Positions 48,001-58,532 are shown, counted from the stretch's first letter. The stretch: DNA of 64,000 nucleotides from Angiostrongylus vasorum (GCA_018806985.1 JADANN010000118.1:1-64000), one strand, 5' to 3'. The notes: generated from the sequence alone by a model not told the origin. A program made the numbers and translations.

Positions 48001-49389
48001 TATCGATGTCGCGACAAACAGTGGAGATAAGTGGCCCTATTCGATTCGTGCACACAAATAGGTGATGAATGAAATCGAGAACGTTAGTGGTCCTTTCGCA
48101 CAAAGAACACGAACAATTGGAAACTTTTCACCTGTTAACGAACGAAGAGAATTTGTTTCTAAAAAGAACTTTTAGGGAAAGGAATAGGAAATAAAGTTCT
48201 CAGATGTTGGAGAATTTCATGGAGACAGCTGGTCGCATTAGGATTGAGACCTGTTTCATTTCCATACTAGCTAAGTCATTAAACGAGGATTTGGCTTATG
48301 CTCTAGTATTTAACTGGCTGGCCAGCGTTTGTCCTTCGCATTCGACTAGCTCAATAAGTTTCTGTGTCTTGAGGAACGTAGGATTTGGTTTAATGAGGAC
48401 TTTGAGTGTTAGGAATGATCACCCATACTTTACTGCGTTCCTTTTATACCACTCACTAGGTTGTAAAGGATCAACGAAAAACAAAATGCTGCAGTAAGAT
48501 TTTATTCCTTTTTCAGTTTTCTATCATTCTTTCTTCGCAGAGCTTATAAAATTATTGCTGTTCTTTTTTTTTAGTCATCTAGATACTTAGATTGCCTCTT
48601 TCCATGCATCCACACCGACTGCAGCACACTGTTATGAGTTAATTCTCCAGGTTCATTGAGGTCTTGAGATTGATGGATAAGTTAGTGGATTCTCGTCAAA
48701 GGTTGTCGTCATCATTGTAATTAAGGGACGGGAAACAAGCAGGTATTTTAAGATTCTGGCAATAGTTCAATGTCGTTCAGCGTGGATGACTTTCTTCAAC
48801 ATACGCGGACCTTCCGCTGCACAGTTTGATACCAAGGATCACTTCTACTTCTTTGTTAAATAGACGAAGCTTTAAGTGAACTACGTGAAAAATATGAGAG
48901 CATGTGGCGGGAAATACATGTATGCGACAGAGTTCAGATCCAAAAATAATAATATAAATAGTTTCTTCATTAATAAAGGAGTTTTGACCCTTATTACTAC
49001 TTAAGGAGTGGTGACAATCGCTTTCCAATCAGCCTCTTGCTCTCTAAAACCAGTATCGCCCTTATTCATAGTGATAGGAACACTTCCGATTGATTGCTGC
49101 AAGGGCCATAGTTTCTCCTAAGTAAAATAAGGTCGATGATAGGGCTAGCGGAAAGGACGAACTAGCACCATAGAACGAACAACGTAAGCACTGAAAACGA
49201 CAACCATCTGGGTTTTATCAAAAATCAAAACAGTTCTTTTCTTTGCGTGGTTTCTTAAAATCACACGCTAATCACCAATTAATTAGATGCGGAACAAAAT
49301 TACAGTACTCACGCTCTCTTTATTGTTATCTCATCTGAGTTGCTGGCGATTCCTAATGTGGTATAGGGCGATTCCTCTCGAGGAGGCAT
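33576..49389 (-). CDS. dnj-24: DnaJ (HSP40) co-chaperone, DNAJB6/DNAJB2 class, complete six-exon gene
   Basis: Class B J-protein that would stimulate HSP70 ATPase and hold aggregation-prone clients in cytosol or nucleus (family knowledge). Exons, minus: 49313-49389, 40354-40469, 38514-38647, 36584-36638, 33895-33964, 33576-33792. They total 669 nt, 222 residues plus TAG, with every phase matching. The start ATG at 49389 opens [13 protein letters not shown]. The J domain spans residues 1 to about 70 and has [13 protein letters not shown] with an intact HPD, then [19 protein letters not shown] basic linker leads to [18 protein letters not shown], the hallmark of DNAJB2/6/7/8. A short F-rich stretch follows (exon 4, [17 protein letters not shown]) in place of the long G/F-S/T region of human DNAJB6. 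The C-terminus has [18 protein letters not shown] and [14 protein letters not shown], matching the conserved DNAJB6 tail. Intron 1 is 8.8 kb and full of repeats; intron 5 is only 102 bp. The symbol follows the C. elegans member of this class; orthology is inferred. Confidence 0.95.
34137..34370 (+). mobile_element. SINE-B copy 13
   Basis: Variant with a strong tRNA-like head (GGTGCAGTGGGTAATACACG); in dnj-24 intron 4, antisense. Confidence 0.72.
34607..34834 (+). CDS. Candidate exon nested in dnj-24 intron 4, opposite strand
   Basis: The frame is open from ATG at 34607 for 76 codons to a consensus donor CCG/GTAAGT at 34834. The peptide contains [19 protein letters not shown] and a serine/threonine-rich end. 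No partner exon was found; the next plausible plus-strand start is the GAA-repeat ORF at 35863. Could be a nested gene or a chance frame. Confidence 0.22.
35617..35682. repeat. AT-rich ATA/ATAAT microsatellite
   Basis: Run of ATAATA / ATATAATA units, no other base than A and T for most of its length. Confidence 0.9.
35863..36090 (+). other. ORF across a GAA/AGA microsatellite, poly-Glu then poly-Arg
   Basis: The ATG at 35863 lies in the context AACCACAATG and opens [16 protein letters not shown]. The frame then runs into the trinucleotide tract. One extra base in the repeat switches the reading from GAA (glutamate) to AGA (arginine), so the product would be a Glu block followed by an Arg block and [16 protein letters not shown]. 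It ends at 36090. It lies inside dnj-24 intron 4 on the opposite strand. Whether it is expressed is unknown; the start region alone is coding-like. Confidence 0.25.
35911..36004. repeat. GAA/AGA microsatellite
   Basis: About 94 bp of near-perfect GAA/AGA triplets, with a single extra A near 35944 that shifts the phase and one GAG interruption. Located in dnj-24 intron 4. Confidence 0.95.
36183..36395 (-). other. Coding-like tract in dnj-24 intron 4
   Basis: After a possible acceptor ACCTACCAG, the frame reads [20 protein letters not shown] and [16 protein letters not shown] and stops at 36183. It is on the same strand as dnj-24 and in a compatible position for an alternative last exon, but there is no family support for that. 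Confidence 0.22.
37108..37381 (+). mobile_element. SINE-A copy 15
   Basis: Full length, in dnj-24 intron 3, antisense to the gene. Confidence 0.88.
37650..37872 (-). mobile_element. SINE-A copy 16 (old)
   Basis: Highly diverged remnant in dnj-24 intron 3, inverted relative to copy 15. Confidence 0.5.
37877..38441 (+). other. Longest open frames of the window, doubtful gene
   Basis: A 151-codon frame (37877-38332) overlaps a second one (38241-38441) that begins [20 protein letters not shown]. The second start is the more protein-like, but no good donor follows it. Both lie in dnj-24 intron 3, antisense. Partly overlaps SINE-A copy 16 at its left end. Confidence 0.18.
39280..40195 (+). pseudogene. 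Broken intronless coding sequence of unidentified protein inside dnj-24 intron 2
   Basis: About 280 residues of protein-like sequence can be followed on the plus strand through several frames. In order: [39 protein letters not shown] with [38 protein letters not shown]; then after an in-frame [18 protein letters not shown] and [19 protein letters not shown]; then a frame change to [40 protein letters not shown] and [15 protein letters not shown]; then a last shift to [16 protein letters not shown]. Three or more frameshifts and several stops, with no clean introns, suggest a processed pseudogene or a retroelement-derived fossil. The alternative is a live gene with tiny introns (one GTAAAT...TTACAG pair at about 39392-39450 would fit). 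I do not recognise the family. Confidence 0.5.
40718..40970 (+). mobile_element. SINE-A copy 17
   Basis: Diverged full-length copy in dnj-24 intron 1, about 250 bp from exon 2. Confidence 0.75.
41440..41610 (+). repeat. F-type fragment
   Basis: CAAGAAGGTGAAAGCGGCGAAACGTTAGC followed by TCTCGTGTCGGCTC and GATGAAAGTCGGTT, all landmark motifs in the usual order. In dnj-24 intron 1. Confidence 0.55.
41611..43970. other. Inner part of dnj-24 intron 1, no recognised content
   Basis: A few short open frames (for example 42219-42425) without splice or family support. A weak F-type motif (GTGGCGAAACGTAAAGC) occurs near 42822. Confidence 0.35.
43974..44206 (+). mobile_element. SINE-B copy 14
   Basis: Near full length, from GATTGCTGATGGCACTGATC to TAATAGGCAGTAAATAAAAA; in dnj-24 intron 1. 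Confidence 0.75.
44788..45140 (+). mobile_element. R repeat copy 5
   Basis: Complete, in dnj-24 intron 1, facing copy 6 across about 320 bp. Confidence 0.75.
45460..45705 (-). mobile_element. R repeat copy 6
   Basis: 5'-truncated, minus strand; the ORF start reads [15 protein letters not shown] followed by TTGRPSIQV. Makes an inverted pair with copy 5. Confidence 0.75.
46167..46285 (-). mobile_element. SINE-A copy 18 (partial)
   Basis: Only the 3' half remains; it stops close to the outer end of the large inverted duplication. Confidence 0.65.
46587..46861 (-). mobile_element. SINE-A copy 19 (left arm of inverted duplication)
   Basis: Full length. It forms the inner part of the left arm of the 46292-47908 palindrome; its partner is copy 20. 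Confidence 0.88.
47350..47625 (+). mobile_element. SINE-A copy 20 (right arm of inverted duplication)
   Basis: Full length, mirror partner of copy 19, with continued homology outside its 3' end, so the pair arose by duplication of a larger segment. Confidence 0.88.
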
Positions 49390-49640
49390 CCTGAAACTAA
49401 CGTAAATCAAATATCCAAGAATACGCTTCATATATATATATGAAAATAAATATGAGAACAACTGAGAAAAAATCACAAAGGTTCGATGGGCAGTGCTTGA
49501 AATGTCGGGTTTCATCATGGGCGGGGCATTTCGATAAAATAAGAGGCCACGCCCATCAAAAAGAACGATTTGGGAAGTTCCCGACGTGACCGATACTGGC
49601 TCCGTTGAGCCAGTACAAATCTATTCTGGGGACAAAGGAA
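49390..49640. promoter_or_regulatory. Likely promoter region upstream of dnj-24
   Basis: This is the 250 bp directly upstream of the dnj-24 start codon. It contains two opposed GC-box-like motifs, GGGCGGGGC near 49521 and CCACGCCCA near 49548, spaced about 25 bp, of the type bound by SP/KLF zinc-finger factors (inference). ATAAAATAAG lies between them. CG dinucleotides are denser than in surrounding DNA. A possible plus-strand coding stretch begins within a few hundred bases, so the region may drive transcription both ways. No clear heat-shock element (GAAnnTTCnnGAA) was found. Confidence 0.35.
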
Positions 49641-50101
49641 GTAAATGTTTACGTCAGACAACATAGAAGAGAACGCGATTGAGAGCTGGAAATAAAAATT
49701 TCGAAGAAAAAAGGAACTTGAGGAGATAAAAGTGGACAATGAAGAGGAGCAGCAGAAGAGAAAGTGCAAAGTAAGGGGCTATTTCCATTTATGCATTAAT
49801 TCCCTCGCATAGGCCAACAATTTAATTGTAGGTGATGGTAAATTGAGCCGAAACCACAGTTTTCTTTTTTCAAATCTAACACAGCAGCTTAACTACTGAG
49901 ATTTTCTCTCTTCAAGTATTTCTAACATGATCATTAACCGAAACATTGCTGAGTCACAGAACATTCTTCAACGAACGTCGATTCGGCTGATACGAAATAC
50001 GAAACGTACAAAAACGATCATGATTAAACAAAACTTGTCAAACAATGGTGGAAAATATATCTGCATTTGAGCAGGCAAAGCATGATCCATAAGAAAACTA
50101 G

Positions 50102-50244
50102 GGAAAAAATTGACTAAAGAAAAGGGGAAAAAAAGTCTCAACGACGTAGTGGAACGACCGTATCTCATCCGTCGAGGAGATTTCAAAGAGACTGCAAATG
50201 GTAGCGATCTGCACCTCAACGGTCTGAATGGCCTGACCCGATAG
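50102..50244 (+). CDS. Candidate C-terminal exon, plus strand
   Basis: After acceptor AAAACTAG at 50101 the frame runs about 46 codons to TAG at 50242-50244. It is lysine-rich at first (KKLTKEKGKKS) and then reads LNDVVERPYLIRRGDFKE and GSDLHLNGLNGLTR. A lysine- and glutamate-rich frame at about 49698-49770 (KKELEEIKVDNEEEQQKRK, ending at donor AAA/GTAAGG) could be an upstream exon of the same gene diverging from dnj-24. That frame has an in-frame TAA just upstream, and the phases do not join directly. Not recognised. Confidence 0.3.
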
Positions 50245-50344
50245 GGTCGACTGATGAACCTCAACGTATAAGCCAATTGAATTTCACGTAGATGACCAAA
50301 TTGTACTATCAAAGACATAACGGTCCAAGAAACGGAACAGCCGA

Positions 50345-50565
50345 TAAAGGATAAAGGATAAGGAGTTCGGTGTTAATATATTCTTCAAAAACGCGTCAAG
50401 CGTCCGACTTCGTTGAGCATCGTAAAGATGATTGAATACATCTGGTAGCAATTTGCGGACCTCCTGAGGAATGGTGAGGTTGATTTGATCTATGTTCGAG
50501 TCTGAACTAATGACTTTACATGTATTGCGCGGGCATCTCTAAGAATTGCTCTACACCATCACCTA
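50345..50565 (-). mobile_element. SINE-A copy 21 (old)
   Basis: Degenerate; recognised by GGATAAGGAGTTCGGTGTTA, TCCGACTTCGTTGAGCATCG and a weak head near 50560. Confidence 0.5.
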
Positions 50566-50737
50566 TCGTGAGGATTTTTACGCTTTCGGTATGAAGTAAC
50601 CATCTTCACTAACAAAAAATCTGGTTCGTTTCCGATATATACCAATATTAGGTCATAATCCTTTGCTGTTAAGAATTTCCTCTCTCATCTGTCCGTTTGA
50701 TCACATTTTTTATAATACTTGATACCTCATACTTCAT

Positions 50738-51105
50738 ACTGGAATGGCCCGTCCTCACTAGTTGTGCTGACCCCCAGCACAATCTTCGCTTTTCGGAGTT
50801 TTGCTGTAGCCATTGTGGTTTACTGGAATCCCGAGGTCAGCCTGGCCAAAGTATGCCCCAGGTCTTCACCACCACAGCCCTTGTGGACCAAAGGGAGATT
50901 TGCCACCATGCAACTTTGGCACCAGGACGGTGGCGGATTCGCTTATTGCTTTACTCTTAGCTAGGCTTCCTAATGGAAACGCCGGACTCCTTCTCAGCTT
51001 GCGAGACCCCTGCCAGGGGGATGAATCCCTTCGCTATACATCGCAGCCCGACACCCAGCAAAAACCTCCCAGCCACGATGAGGCGGTAAACCGTTGGGAG
51101 GATAT
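50738..51105 (-). mobile_element. R repeat copy 7
   Basis: Complete, minus strand, hairpin end at about 51065-51103. The far end runs into repeated ATACTT-like units. Confidence 0.75.
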
Positions 51106-52415
51106 TTTTGTAATAGCAATAATTACTTGTTTTTTTGAGTTCCCAGAAAGGCATTACCAAGTTCACATTCCCTTCGAAGGAATTGTATGAAAATTGAGAA
51201 AAAAACGAATGTGATGTTCAAATATGAAACAAATGACACATGGCTCGTCATCATACCCTCAGCAATTGGTTGGGTCATCAATTCAAAATTTCGGAATGAC
51301 AAAAGAGTTTACTGCATCTGGCAGGTGTCGTTCCTGGCAACCTCTGATGCGGCCCGAGTGCAGTATGATCTTATTGTATGGCGACATGCTTGATGGAACA
51401 CTGTACCATGAGAAATTTCCAAATAAGCTTCAAGACAAGTTAGCATAAGTTAAGTCAGTTAGAAAAAAGCTTTCACAAGGATTCTAATGTTATTTTTTGA
51501 GAGTATGACAATTTTATATAAAGAACGAATCCCTTCGATTGGTGACCTCCAACCATCTATACGCCTTCTCATACAATCTACCATTCATAGTGAAAGAGTT
51601 CAAGAGCTTCACAGGGACCGGTCAGCACTGAGCCAACAACGTTTTGTTTGCATTCCTGTTTTTTTTCCCGTGAATACCATCACGCGTTCTTGTATGAACT
51701 TCATCGAGTGATTGGTTAGACTAGTCAGGACTTTTGCCTCGGGACGACGATCATGAAATGAAACCCTATCCAAAAAAACTCTTCTACAGGTTTCTCTACG
51801 CGAATATGAACCATAGGTGTTGATGTCATGGAATGGGAATCTTTATTGCGAACTTGAACTGATGTCTACGAAACGCAAGCGAGTTCGCTTTACATCAATA
51901 GATAAAAAACTTTTTACTAAGGGTGTTATTGGTTTGAATACTAACATATTATTTTCATTTTCCATCCAAAAGTAGCATGAAACAGCTGAAGCACATTTCG
52001 GCACAAATCGTCCAAAATATAAAAAGATGATGAGTGTGTTCAGATGAAAACATAGCTTCTCTCAAGAGAATAGAAAGAACCCTTTCCTTAATCATTCGCA
52101 TATGAGTACAGAAAAGCAAAAAGAGCAACAAAAAAAGAAAAAACAACGCGAACAAATAGCAGAACCGAAGGAGTCTCTGCTGGTATCCTATTGTTGAGAT
52201 GCGGCCGAACGGCCAGCAGTGAGTTGGCTTGTTGCTGCTGGTCAGCGCCTCGTTCAAATGAGTACGAACGACTTAGAAAAAAAGAAGAGAGAGAAAGCGA
52301 GAAAGATAAACTGAATGAATTGCATTTTATCATTTAGGAGATGAAAAGCGTAATGAAGCATACCGACACTAGGTCAGAAAAATGAAGATAAACAGAAGAA
52401 AAGCGGTAATCTTAC

Positions 52416-52474
52416 ATCGTCGTAGAAATTAGGATTCTCAAAGGTAAAAGAAAAACGTGGTCCAGCATGGAAAA
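52416..52474 (-). CDS. Candidate internal exon of an unidentified minus-strand gene
   Basis: This 59-bp stretch is bounded by acceptor CTATTCAG and donor GTAAG and encodes FHAGPRFSFTFENPNFYDD in phase 1 to 0. About 150 bp further along the strand (near 52262-52130) another coding-like frame reads SYSFERGADQQQQANSLLAV, but its phase does not fit directly, so an exon would be missing or one of the two is chance. Both could belong to the gene whose first exon is at 59857-59996. Family not recognised. Confidence 0.3.
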
Positions 52475-52817
52475 CTGAATAGAAGAACAGTTGAGTGGTT
52501 AGAGCAACTGGATTAAATCCTTTCGCCTTCGTTTTTTTCAGGTTTCTCAGTGAGTTTCCTTCACGCACATCAATGCATCATTACGGATTTGAAAAACGAG
52601 AATGATATGAATCGCTCAGATTAAGCAGATTTCACGTTGTCATAGCGACACACAGTTATTCCTAACATCAACAGTAAACAAATAAACACAATTCTAGATC
52701 AATCTGAACAAATCAAAGACAGTTCTCACTACAGGATGACAAAAATTATCATCGATAACAAAATGGTAGCGATGATTCAACATATCAGTGCGATTTTTAC
52801 AGATATGATAACTGGTT

Positions 52818-53092
52818 GGGCGCGTGTGGCGCAGTGGCTGGAGGCGCCGCTGCGACGCACACGTGGAATCGATCCCCGCGCCCATGGCCCACCAAGGTTT
52901 CCATCCCTCCGGGGTCAGCAAATTGGTACCAGACTTGTCTGGGAGGATAGCAGCACTGGCTCGATAGCTCGCTAGGCCACCGCGAGTCATTGCAGAGGCC
53001 AGATATGCAATCAATCACCTTCAACGATGCTTAATGAAGTTGAATGCATGGCGCATCCCTAAGTGATTGATCAACGCCGGGAGCTTTATCCT
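52818..53092 (+). mobile_element. SINE-A copy 22
   Basis: Full length with nearly perfect Pol III boxes; one of the youngest-looking copies. Confidence 0.88.
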
Positions 53093-53261
53093 TTCTTATC
53101 TCGTGGTAGAAAACGAATATATTATATGAGAATAAACATAATTTACGTGAATATCTCTGACCTCATCCAGCTCCGTATTGTTATAAAGTCCAGAAGAAAA
53201 TGAAACACCTGGTAAATAAAGCGGTTAAAAAACTAATAACAATAGAAATATGAAGAAGCAG

Positions 53262-53615
53262 GTAGTACAGAAGTAGTGGTGCCGCCCATCACGAACACGG
53301 TTCTGGTTTGGGCTCGTTCCATGATCACCAAAGCCCTCATCACTCCTGGATAGGGAAATTTGCGACAGACTTGTTCGTGAAAAGTACACTTTCCGCAATC
53401 AATCTGGGAACGTTCTAGCCCAACTATCCTAAGACTCCAGGGAAAGTTGGCTCAGCCACCACTCAACGACATTCATTACGAAACGAAAACACTTAACCAG
53501 CAGCAGAATCCATACTTAAAAGCTGGAAGAGCATCGTTGGTGATGGATGTGAAGAAACGAATCAAATGCCAGCCGTGCTGGGATTGAAACAAAATAGATG
53601 TGAGTGACGCACCGT
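53262..53615 (+). mobile_element. SINE-C copy 3
   Basis: Full length, diverged, with head near 53270 and CCAGCCGTGCTGGGATTG near the end. Confidence 0.65.
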
Positions 53616-53892
53616 GTAAAATAAAGAGGAATACTTATAAAAAACGATAGGAGTGACAACAAGAATAGCAACAATTACCACAGTTCTATTAAAATAATAC
53701 TCTGCATCATCATTAAATGCACTGCTTGTTTTGTTCTTTGGACCAGACGAGTAAGAATTCCATTAGTGGCTGTCACGCGCTTGAGTTGCTCATTGAGCTC
53801 CGCGGGATTGAGAAACATGAAGAGCTTCGCAATTTTGAATGAGCCCCTTTAGTTTTACTTACGGCTAACGCTAGCTCGCCCGGTTTTGCTGC

Positions 53893-54045
53893 AGCATAGG
53901 TCTACTCTTAGCTTGGCTTCCAATGGTGGAAATACTGAACAGCTTCTCAGCTTCAACGAACTTGTTGGAGAGACGAAACCTCTGGTGTACATCCGCACCC
54001 AGGTACAAGGTCAGCCATGATGAAGCGATAAACCAATAAGCAGTA
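53893..54045 (-). mobile_element. R repeat copy 8 (5' half, old)
   Basis: Hairpin-proximal half on the minus strand, with CTCTTAGCTTGGCTTCC and a diverged GATGAAGCGATAAACC end. Confidence 0.5.
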
Positions 54046-54117
54046 TTCATGCAGTAGTCATAATGATAGCAAAAACTGAATGTTACAAAGTTTTCAATCT
54101 CTTCTATGGTATACTAT

Positions 54118-54385
54118 TGCGCGTGTAGCGTGTGGCTGAAGATTCACTGTTATTGGCACGTGGTTGCTGGTTCGATCCTACGCTCCAGGCAGACCAAGTC
54201 CTTCATCTATGCAGGGCTGACAAATTGGTACAAGAGATGTTTGAGAGGATAAAAACACTGACGTGACAAAGCGGTAGATCTGCGAAAGTCATTACACAGG
54301 TTACGCATTCAATCACCTGAACGATGCTTGATGAAGTCGAATGAATGACGCATTCATCAAGCATCAATCAACGTCAAACGTTTTT
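54118..54385 (+). mobile_element. SINE-A copy 23
   Basis: Diverged full-length copy followed by a short T-run. Confidence 0.75.
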
Positions 54386-54389
54386 TTTC

Positions 54390-56120
54390 TTTTAATCCTT
54401 ATTGCAGTATAAGGACTGTAATATATGACTTAAGGAAGTCTTAGGAAATTCTTACGGTAACAAGATGAATGTTGCGCTTCCGTCGTAGACCGAGAGATGA
54501 CATTCGTCATTCGCAAGCCTAATCAGTTTCACAGAAAAACAAATGGCGACCCTCAATACTGAGATGAGATTTACTGTGAGCGCTAGCACTCATTCACAAA
54601 AGGAATCAAAGGATAAGCACAAACAGGTGGTGAGTTCGCTCATGTACAGAACAAGAGGACAAGATGACATAACTAGTCAACCGGTAGCAGCACATTCCTT
54701 CAGCTTTTAATACTTCAACAACAATGGCAACGGTAAAAAACGATTAGCAATAGAAAAGTTGTCGTACATTACTCCGTAGCAGTCATAAGTTACCATGACG
54801 AGTTTCTTAGAATAGGGTTGCCGACTTTTACAGATGAAATCCCTTTGCTTCAATTTTGTGTAGCATTCTTAGTAGGTCACGAGAATGAATTCTATCCAGA
54901 AGATGGCTTCTGTAGAATATAATGCATGATAGTGAGGAAGAAGTTGAACCAGAACAAAAGTCTGAGAGAAACTAATAAAACTAAGTTGCTCTCTTAGCGT
55001 TACTAGCTCGCCTAAGTGATGATAAAACAGCTCACTGATGGACAAGAAGGTTCGTAAAAGGCGATGTAAATATGGCACAAGACTCAGTATATATAGTTCA
55101 TAGATTTTAGTCAAAGTTAAATAAACCATGGCATAAAGAACAAAATGAATAAGAATAATATGCACCAGCTTAGCCTAATACTGTAGGGTCCAAATATTTT
55201 GTAGAAGGGTCAAAGAAGTTTCACTATCTACATTTGACAATATTGTGCAACTATCGAATGATATTGAATAGAACAACGGACTATTCAGGAAAAGAAAGTG
55301 AAATCGAGGAAGAAGATGTGCATGAAACCTAATTTTGCTACCGAATGGCAAAACACTGGTTGTGTTATGATTTGGACGTAGACCGAACAGGTTTTGCTAT
55401 TCGCGCATTGCCAATGATGTCCTTCACTCGGATTACAGTGACAAAGGTGACTACTTGTTGCTGCTTTCATTAACTTCGACATCGGCTTATTTCGCTCAGC
55501 GATCAACATTTTCTACTTATGTTTCCGTTTGACGATTGAAACCATCAAGAACGACACTTTACTGCCAAATCGATGCTATCGGCATCGGATTGATGTCGTC
55601 GTACTGCAACGAAGAGCGATGTCATTAAGAACAGTCCATTTAGAAGAAATGTGTCATTGTGACACGTATTGCTTAGAAATACCGCCCACATCAATACTGA
55701 ACACATTGACGATGGGTGGCATACAGCGGTAACCGATGGATGGATGAGACGATGGACGACGGCCGTTCGCCATCAAATCAGAAAGTCGGACTGTCTCAGG
55801 TGATTGGTGTAAAGACATGCGTGGTACTGATAAGACGGACTTTTAGATTATTATGTGAGATCGTCAGTGTCTTGACAAATCTGACGAAAGTGAGACTCGT
55901 GCTGATAAAAAAATTGTTATTGATAAGAGGCGAATGGTAGACCGTTGTCATAAGGTTTGCCAAGACCATTTGCGTTGATGTATCTACTAATGATTACTAA
56001 GCAATTAATTAAAATGATGACAATATAATTATGGAACAAGTCTTTGGGAGACAAATGCTCACTAGTGGTCCAACAGCGTTAATATCACAAAAGAAAAGGT
56101 TCCTAATGATCATAGCATAA
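54390..56120. other. Interval without recognised gene
   Basis: A minus-strand frame at about 55509-55330 has a cysteine/histidine-rich stretch (SSHLCHCNPSEGHHWQCANS) that could be an exon, but its donor (GTCTAC) is poor. Otherwise nothing recognised. Confidence 0.3.
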
Positions 56121-56122
56121 AG

Positions 56123-56372
56123 TAAGAACAAAGCGTTCAGCATTGGTCAACCCTTGAAGGATGTGCCATACATTCAACTCTATTCGTAGCATCTTAGAGG
56201 TTGTTGAATGCATGCTTTGCCAGTATAATGGCTTGCGGAGGTCTACCGATGTACCAAACTAGTGTTTTATGCCCAGTCAAATCCGATCACAATTTGCCGA
56301 TTCCAAAGGCATGGACAGCTTGGTAACCCAATGGAAAGCCAAACCTTGGACCACTTGTACATTGCAGGGCAG
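56123..56372 (-). mobile_element. SINE-A copy 24 (old)
   Basis: Diverged; the body is readable but the tRNA head is lost after the TTGCAGGGC block. Confidence 0.6.
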
Positions 56373-57612
56373 AATAACCCCAGAAACTACTGAAAACTAC
56401 TCTAAATCATAAGAAGGATAAATTCGAGGAAATGCAAAAGATGATTTGAGGTAAAGGCTTGTTTAACAGGAAGAAAAACTTAACAAGAAAAGCTGGTGAA
56501 TTTCCTCAACGACACATTGCAAAGCCAGTTGATTCATTCAGTCTACAAAAAAAATATTCCGTAACTATGTTCTATTTTTCTATGAAGATGGTGAACAGCT
56601 GTTATGTGAATTAAGGGTCAACTTAAACTTCAGAATAAAAAAGAACAGAAACCTGCAAGATCTTAACAACCAACTGATAAGATTAGACCCTAATTCTTCC
56701 GGTGTTAGGCGACAGGAAAACATCAGTGATATTAGGAAGACAACACTTCTTCTTGTGACCCTTTTCCTAAGTCTTTGAATGTGTGCGATGTCTTTGGATA
56801 GTTTTACCCACTATGAGCTTTGAATAGTGGTTTTGGATTTGCTACACTGATGGAATATAGAACACTGGAGTGGACAGTGGGAAGGATTCATTCGTGATTT
56901 CCATCACACCAAATCCGATCACATACGATGATATTTAGGGCCAACTGACCCCGAAAATTCGCCGTACTCAGCGTGACACCATGAATTCGTGGATTACTCC
57001 GCGAAAACAACGACTCTAAAAAAAAGAACTTTTACACTACCAATCAATATGTGAAGAGTTTTTGTTCGTTCGGTGGATGCACGGTTAGATACGGTGCGAC
57101 TAATGATTCAACTGAACCACTGACGGAACGTTTCCAACGTTTGAGAATTAGTCGGAAACATCGAGAATAACAGCGCGTCATGAATCGGTCAAACACATTA
57201 TTCTTGATGATTTACGGCCACCACTTAATGAGGAAAGTTTTCCTGGCTTCGAACTGAAATCGGTGATGGTTCATTTTACCAGCAAGGTCATCTAAATTGA
57301 GTTCGCCCAACCAAAAAGCGAGCGATAGGGACGAACAAAGATTTTACCTAACCATAATCATGTCAGTCGATGACTAGCACGATAACAGGTATAATGGGTG
57401 ATAATATAGATCGATAACAGGGGTCTCTTCTTGCTCGAGCAGGGTTTTAGCGAAAAATCGAAGGGTGCTTAATATTTTTTTCAGTCTTCTTGTCTACACA
57501 GTAGTTACTGGTGATATTTTATGGACTAATGAGTTTCCAGATTTCTCCACTTTCTCTACGAATATATAAAAATGTGAAAAAGTAGGATTGGGTATACTAA
57601 GTTCAGTAAACA

Positions 57613-57790
57613 TATGTATTCCTTCTTTGATAAGCTTACACGAGATCGATGTGGGGGACATCGAGACGAAGAGCAACCGTGGACTGTCGACTCGGATCGT
57701 CGCCTCTGATGAAGACGAAGACGTCGAAACGTTATCCGGATAAAAAATTGTTTATCAACCTCGAGTAAGCTTATCAAAGGAAGAATACAT
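57613..57790. repeat. Foldback element F10
   Basis: Ends ATGTATTCCTTCTTTGATAAGC and GCTTATCAAAGGAAGAATACAT; the interior carries GATGAAGACGAAGACGTCG and CGAAACGTTATCCGG. Followed by TCGAGGTTGAAGGAAAGTC. Confidence 0.68.
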
Positions 57791-57904
57791 GTTGGTTAGT
57801 AATATCGAGGTTGAAGGAAAGTCAGTTTTGAAATACTTTTATTGGTCTCTGTAAAAATAGTTCGGAGAAAAAAACATTGAAACTCGACACCATTTGACGA
57901 GTAG

Positions 57905-58192
57905 AAGAAGAATCGATTCTGATGAAATTCGATGAGAAGGACGAATTTTCCGGAGAGATCTCGAGCAAGGCAAAAGAACATCTACAGCTTCAAGGCAGAG
58001 CGGAAGTTGAAGAGCGTATTCATCGTGAGAAGTCGGAAATATCGTGAAAAACTGGTGATTCTACTGAAATCTCAAGCGTTTGCTTGGTCGCTGAAAAAAC
58101 ACCAGGAATCTCGGAGTCGATCCGGTTCCTACGACACCATTTGTCGTCGGAAACAAAAAATCCGTGAGAACTGGCCAAATGTATCCGCGTAG
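57905..58192 (+). other. Coding-like tract, unidentified
   Basis: The frame from about 57905 reads VEEESILMKFDEKDEFSGEI and then HLQLQGRAEVEERIHREKSE, stopping near 58045. A second overlapping plus frame continues to 58192 and is arginine/serine-rich. CG content is above the neighbourhood. No splice partner found. Confidence 0.25.
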
Positions 58193-58400
58193 TGTGTGAA
58201 AGTTTGTGTGAATGAGACTATCATTTTCCAGTAAAAAGCGAGTGTTGAGAATAAAAGTAAAGATAACTCAGAAGATTTTAGAAAACGATAAACGTAACCG
58301 CATGAAAATATGAAGTCATTCGGAAGAAGAACACGAAGTGGAACAGTTTCAAGTAAGAGATTAGAGTAATAAAAATATTCACACAGAACAAGGCTATATG

Positions 58401-58532
58401 AGGGTGCCTGTGGCGCAGTGGTCGGAGGCTCCCTGCAACACAGAGGTGGAATCGATCCTTACTGGCTCGCTACATCGGTAGGCCATCGCGCGTCACTGCA
58501 AAGGCCAGATATGCATTCAGTCACCTCCAAAG
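58401..58532 (+). mobile_element. SINE-A copy 25 (internal deletion)
   Basis: An intact head up to GAATCGATCC joins directly to CTCGCTACATCGGTAGGCC, so about 90 bp of the body are missing, and the 3' end is absent. Confidence 0.8.

Noticed and set aside
51955..52333. Hydrophobic minus-strand frames as a transmembrane gene
   Set aside because: Low-complexity T/C-rich sequence; only the SYSFERGADQQQQ segment is coding-like, and it is mentioned with the candidate exon at 52416.
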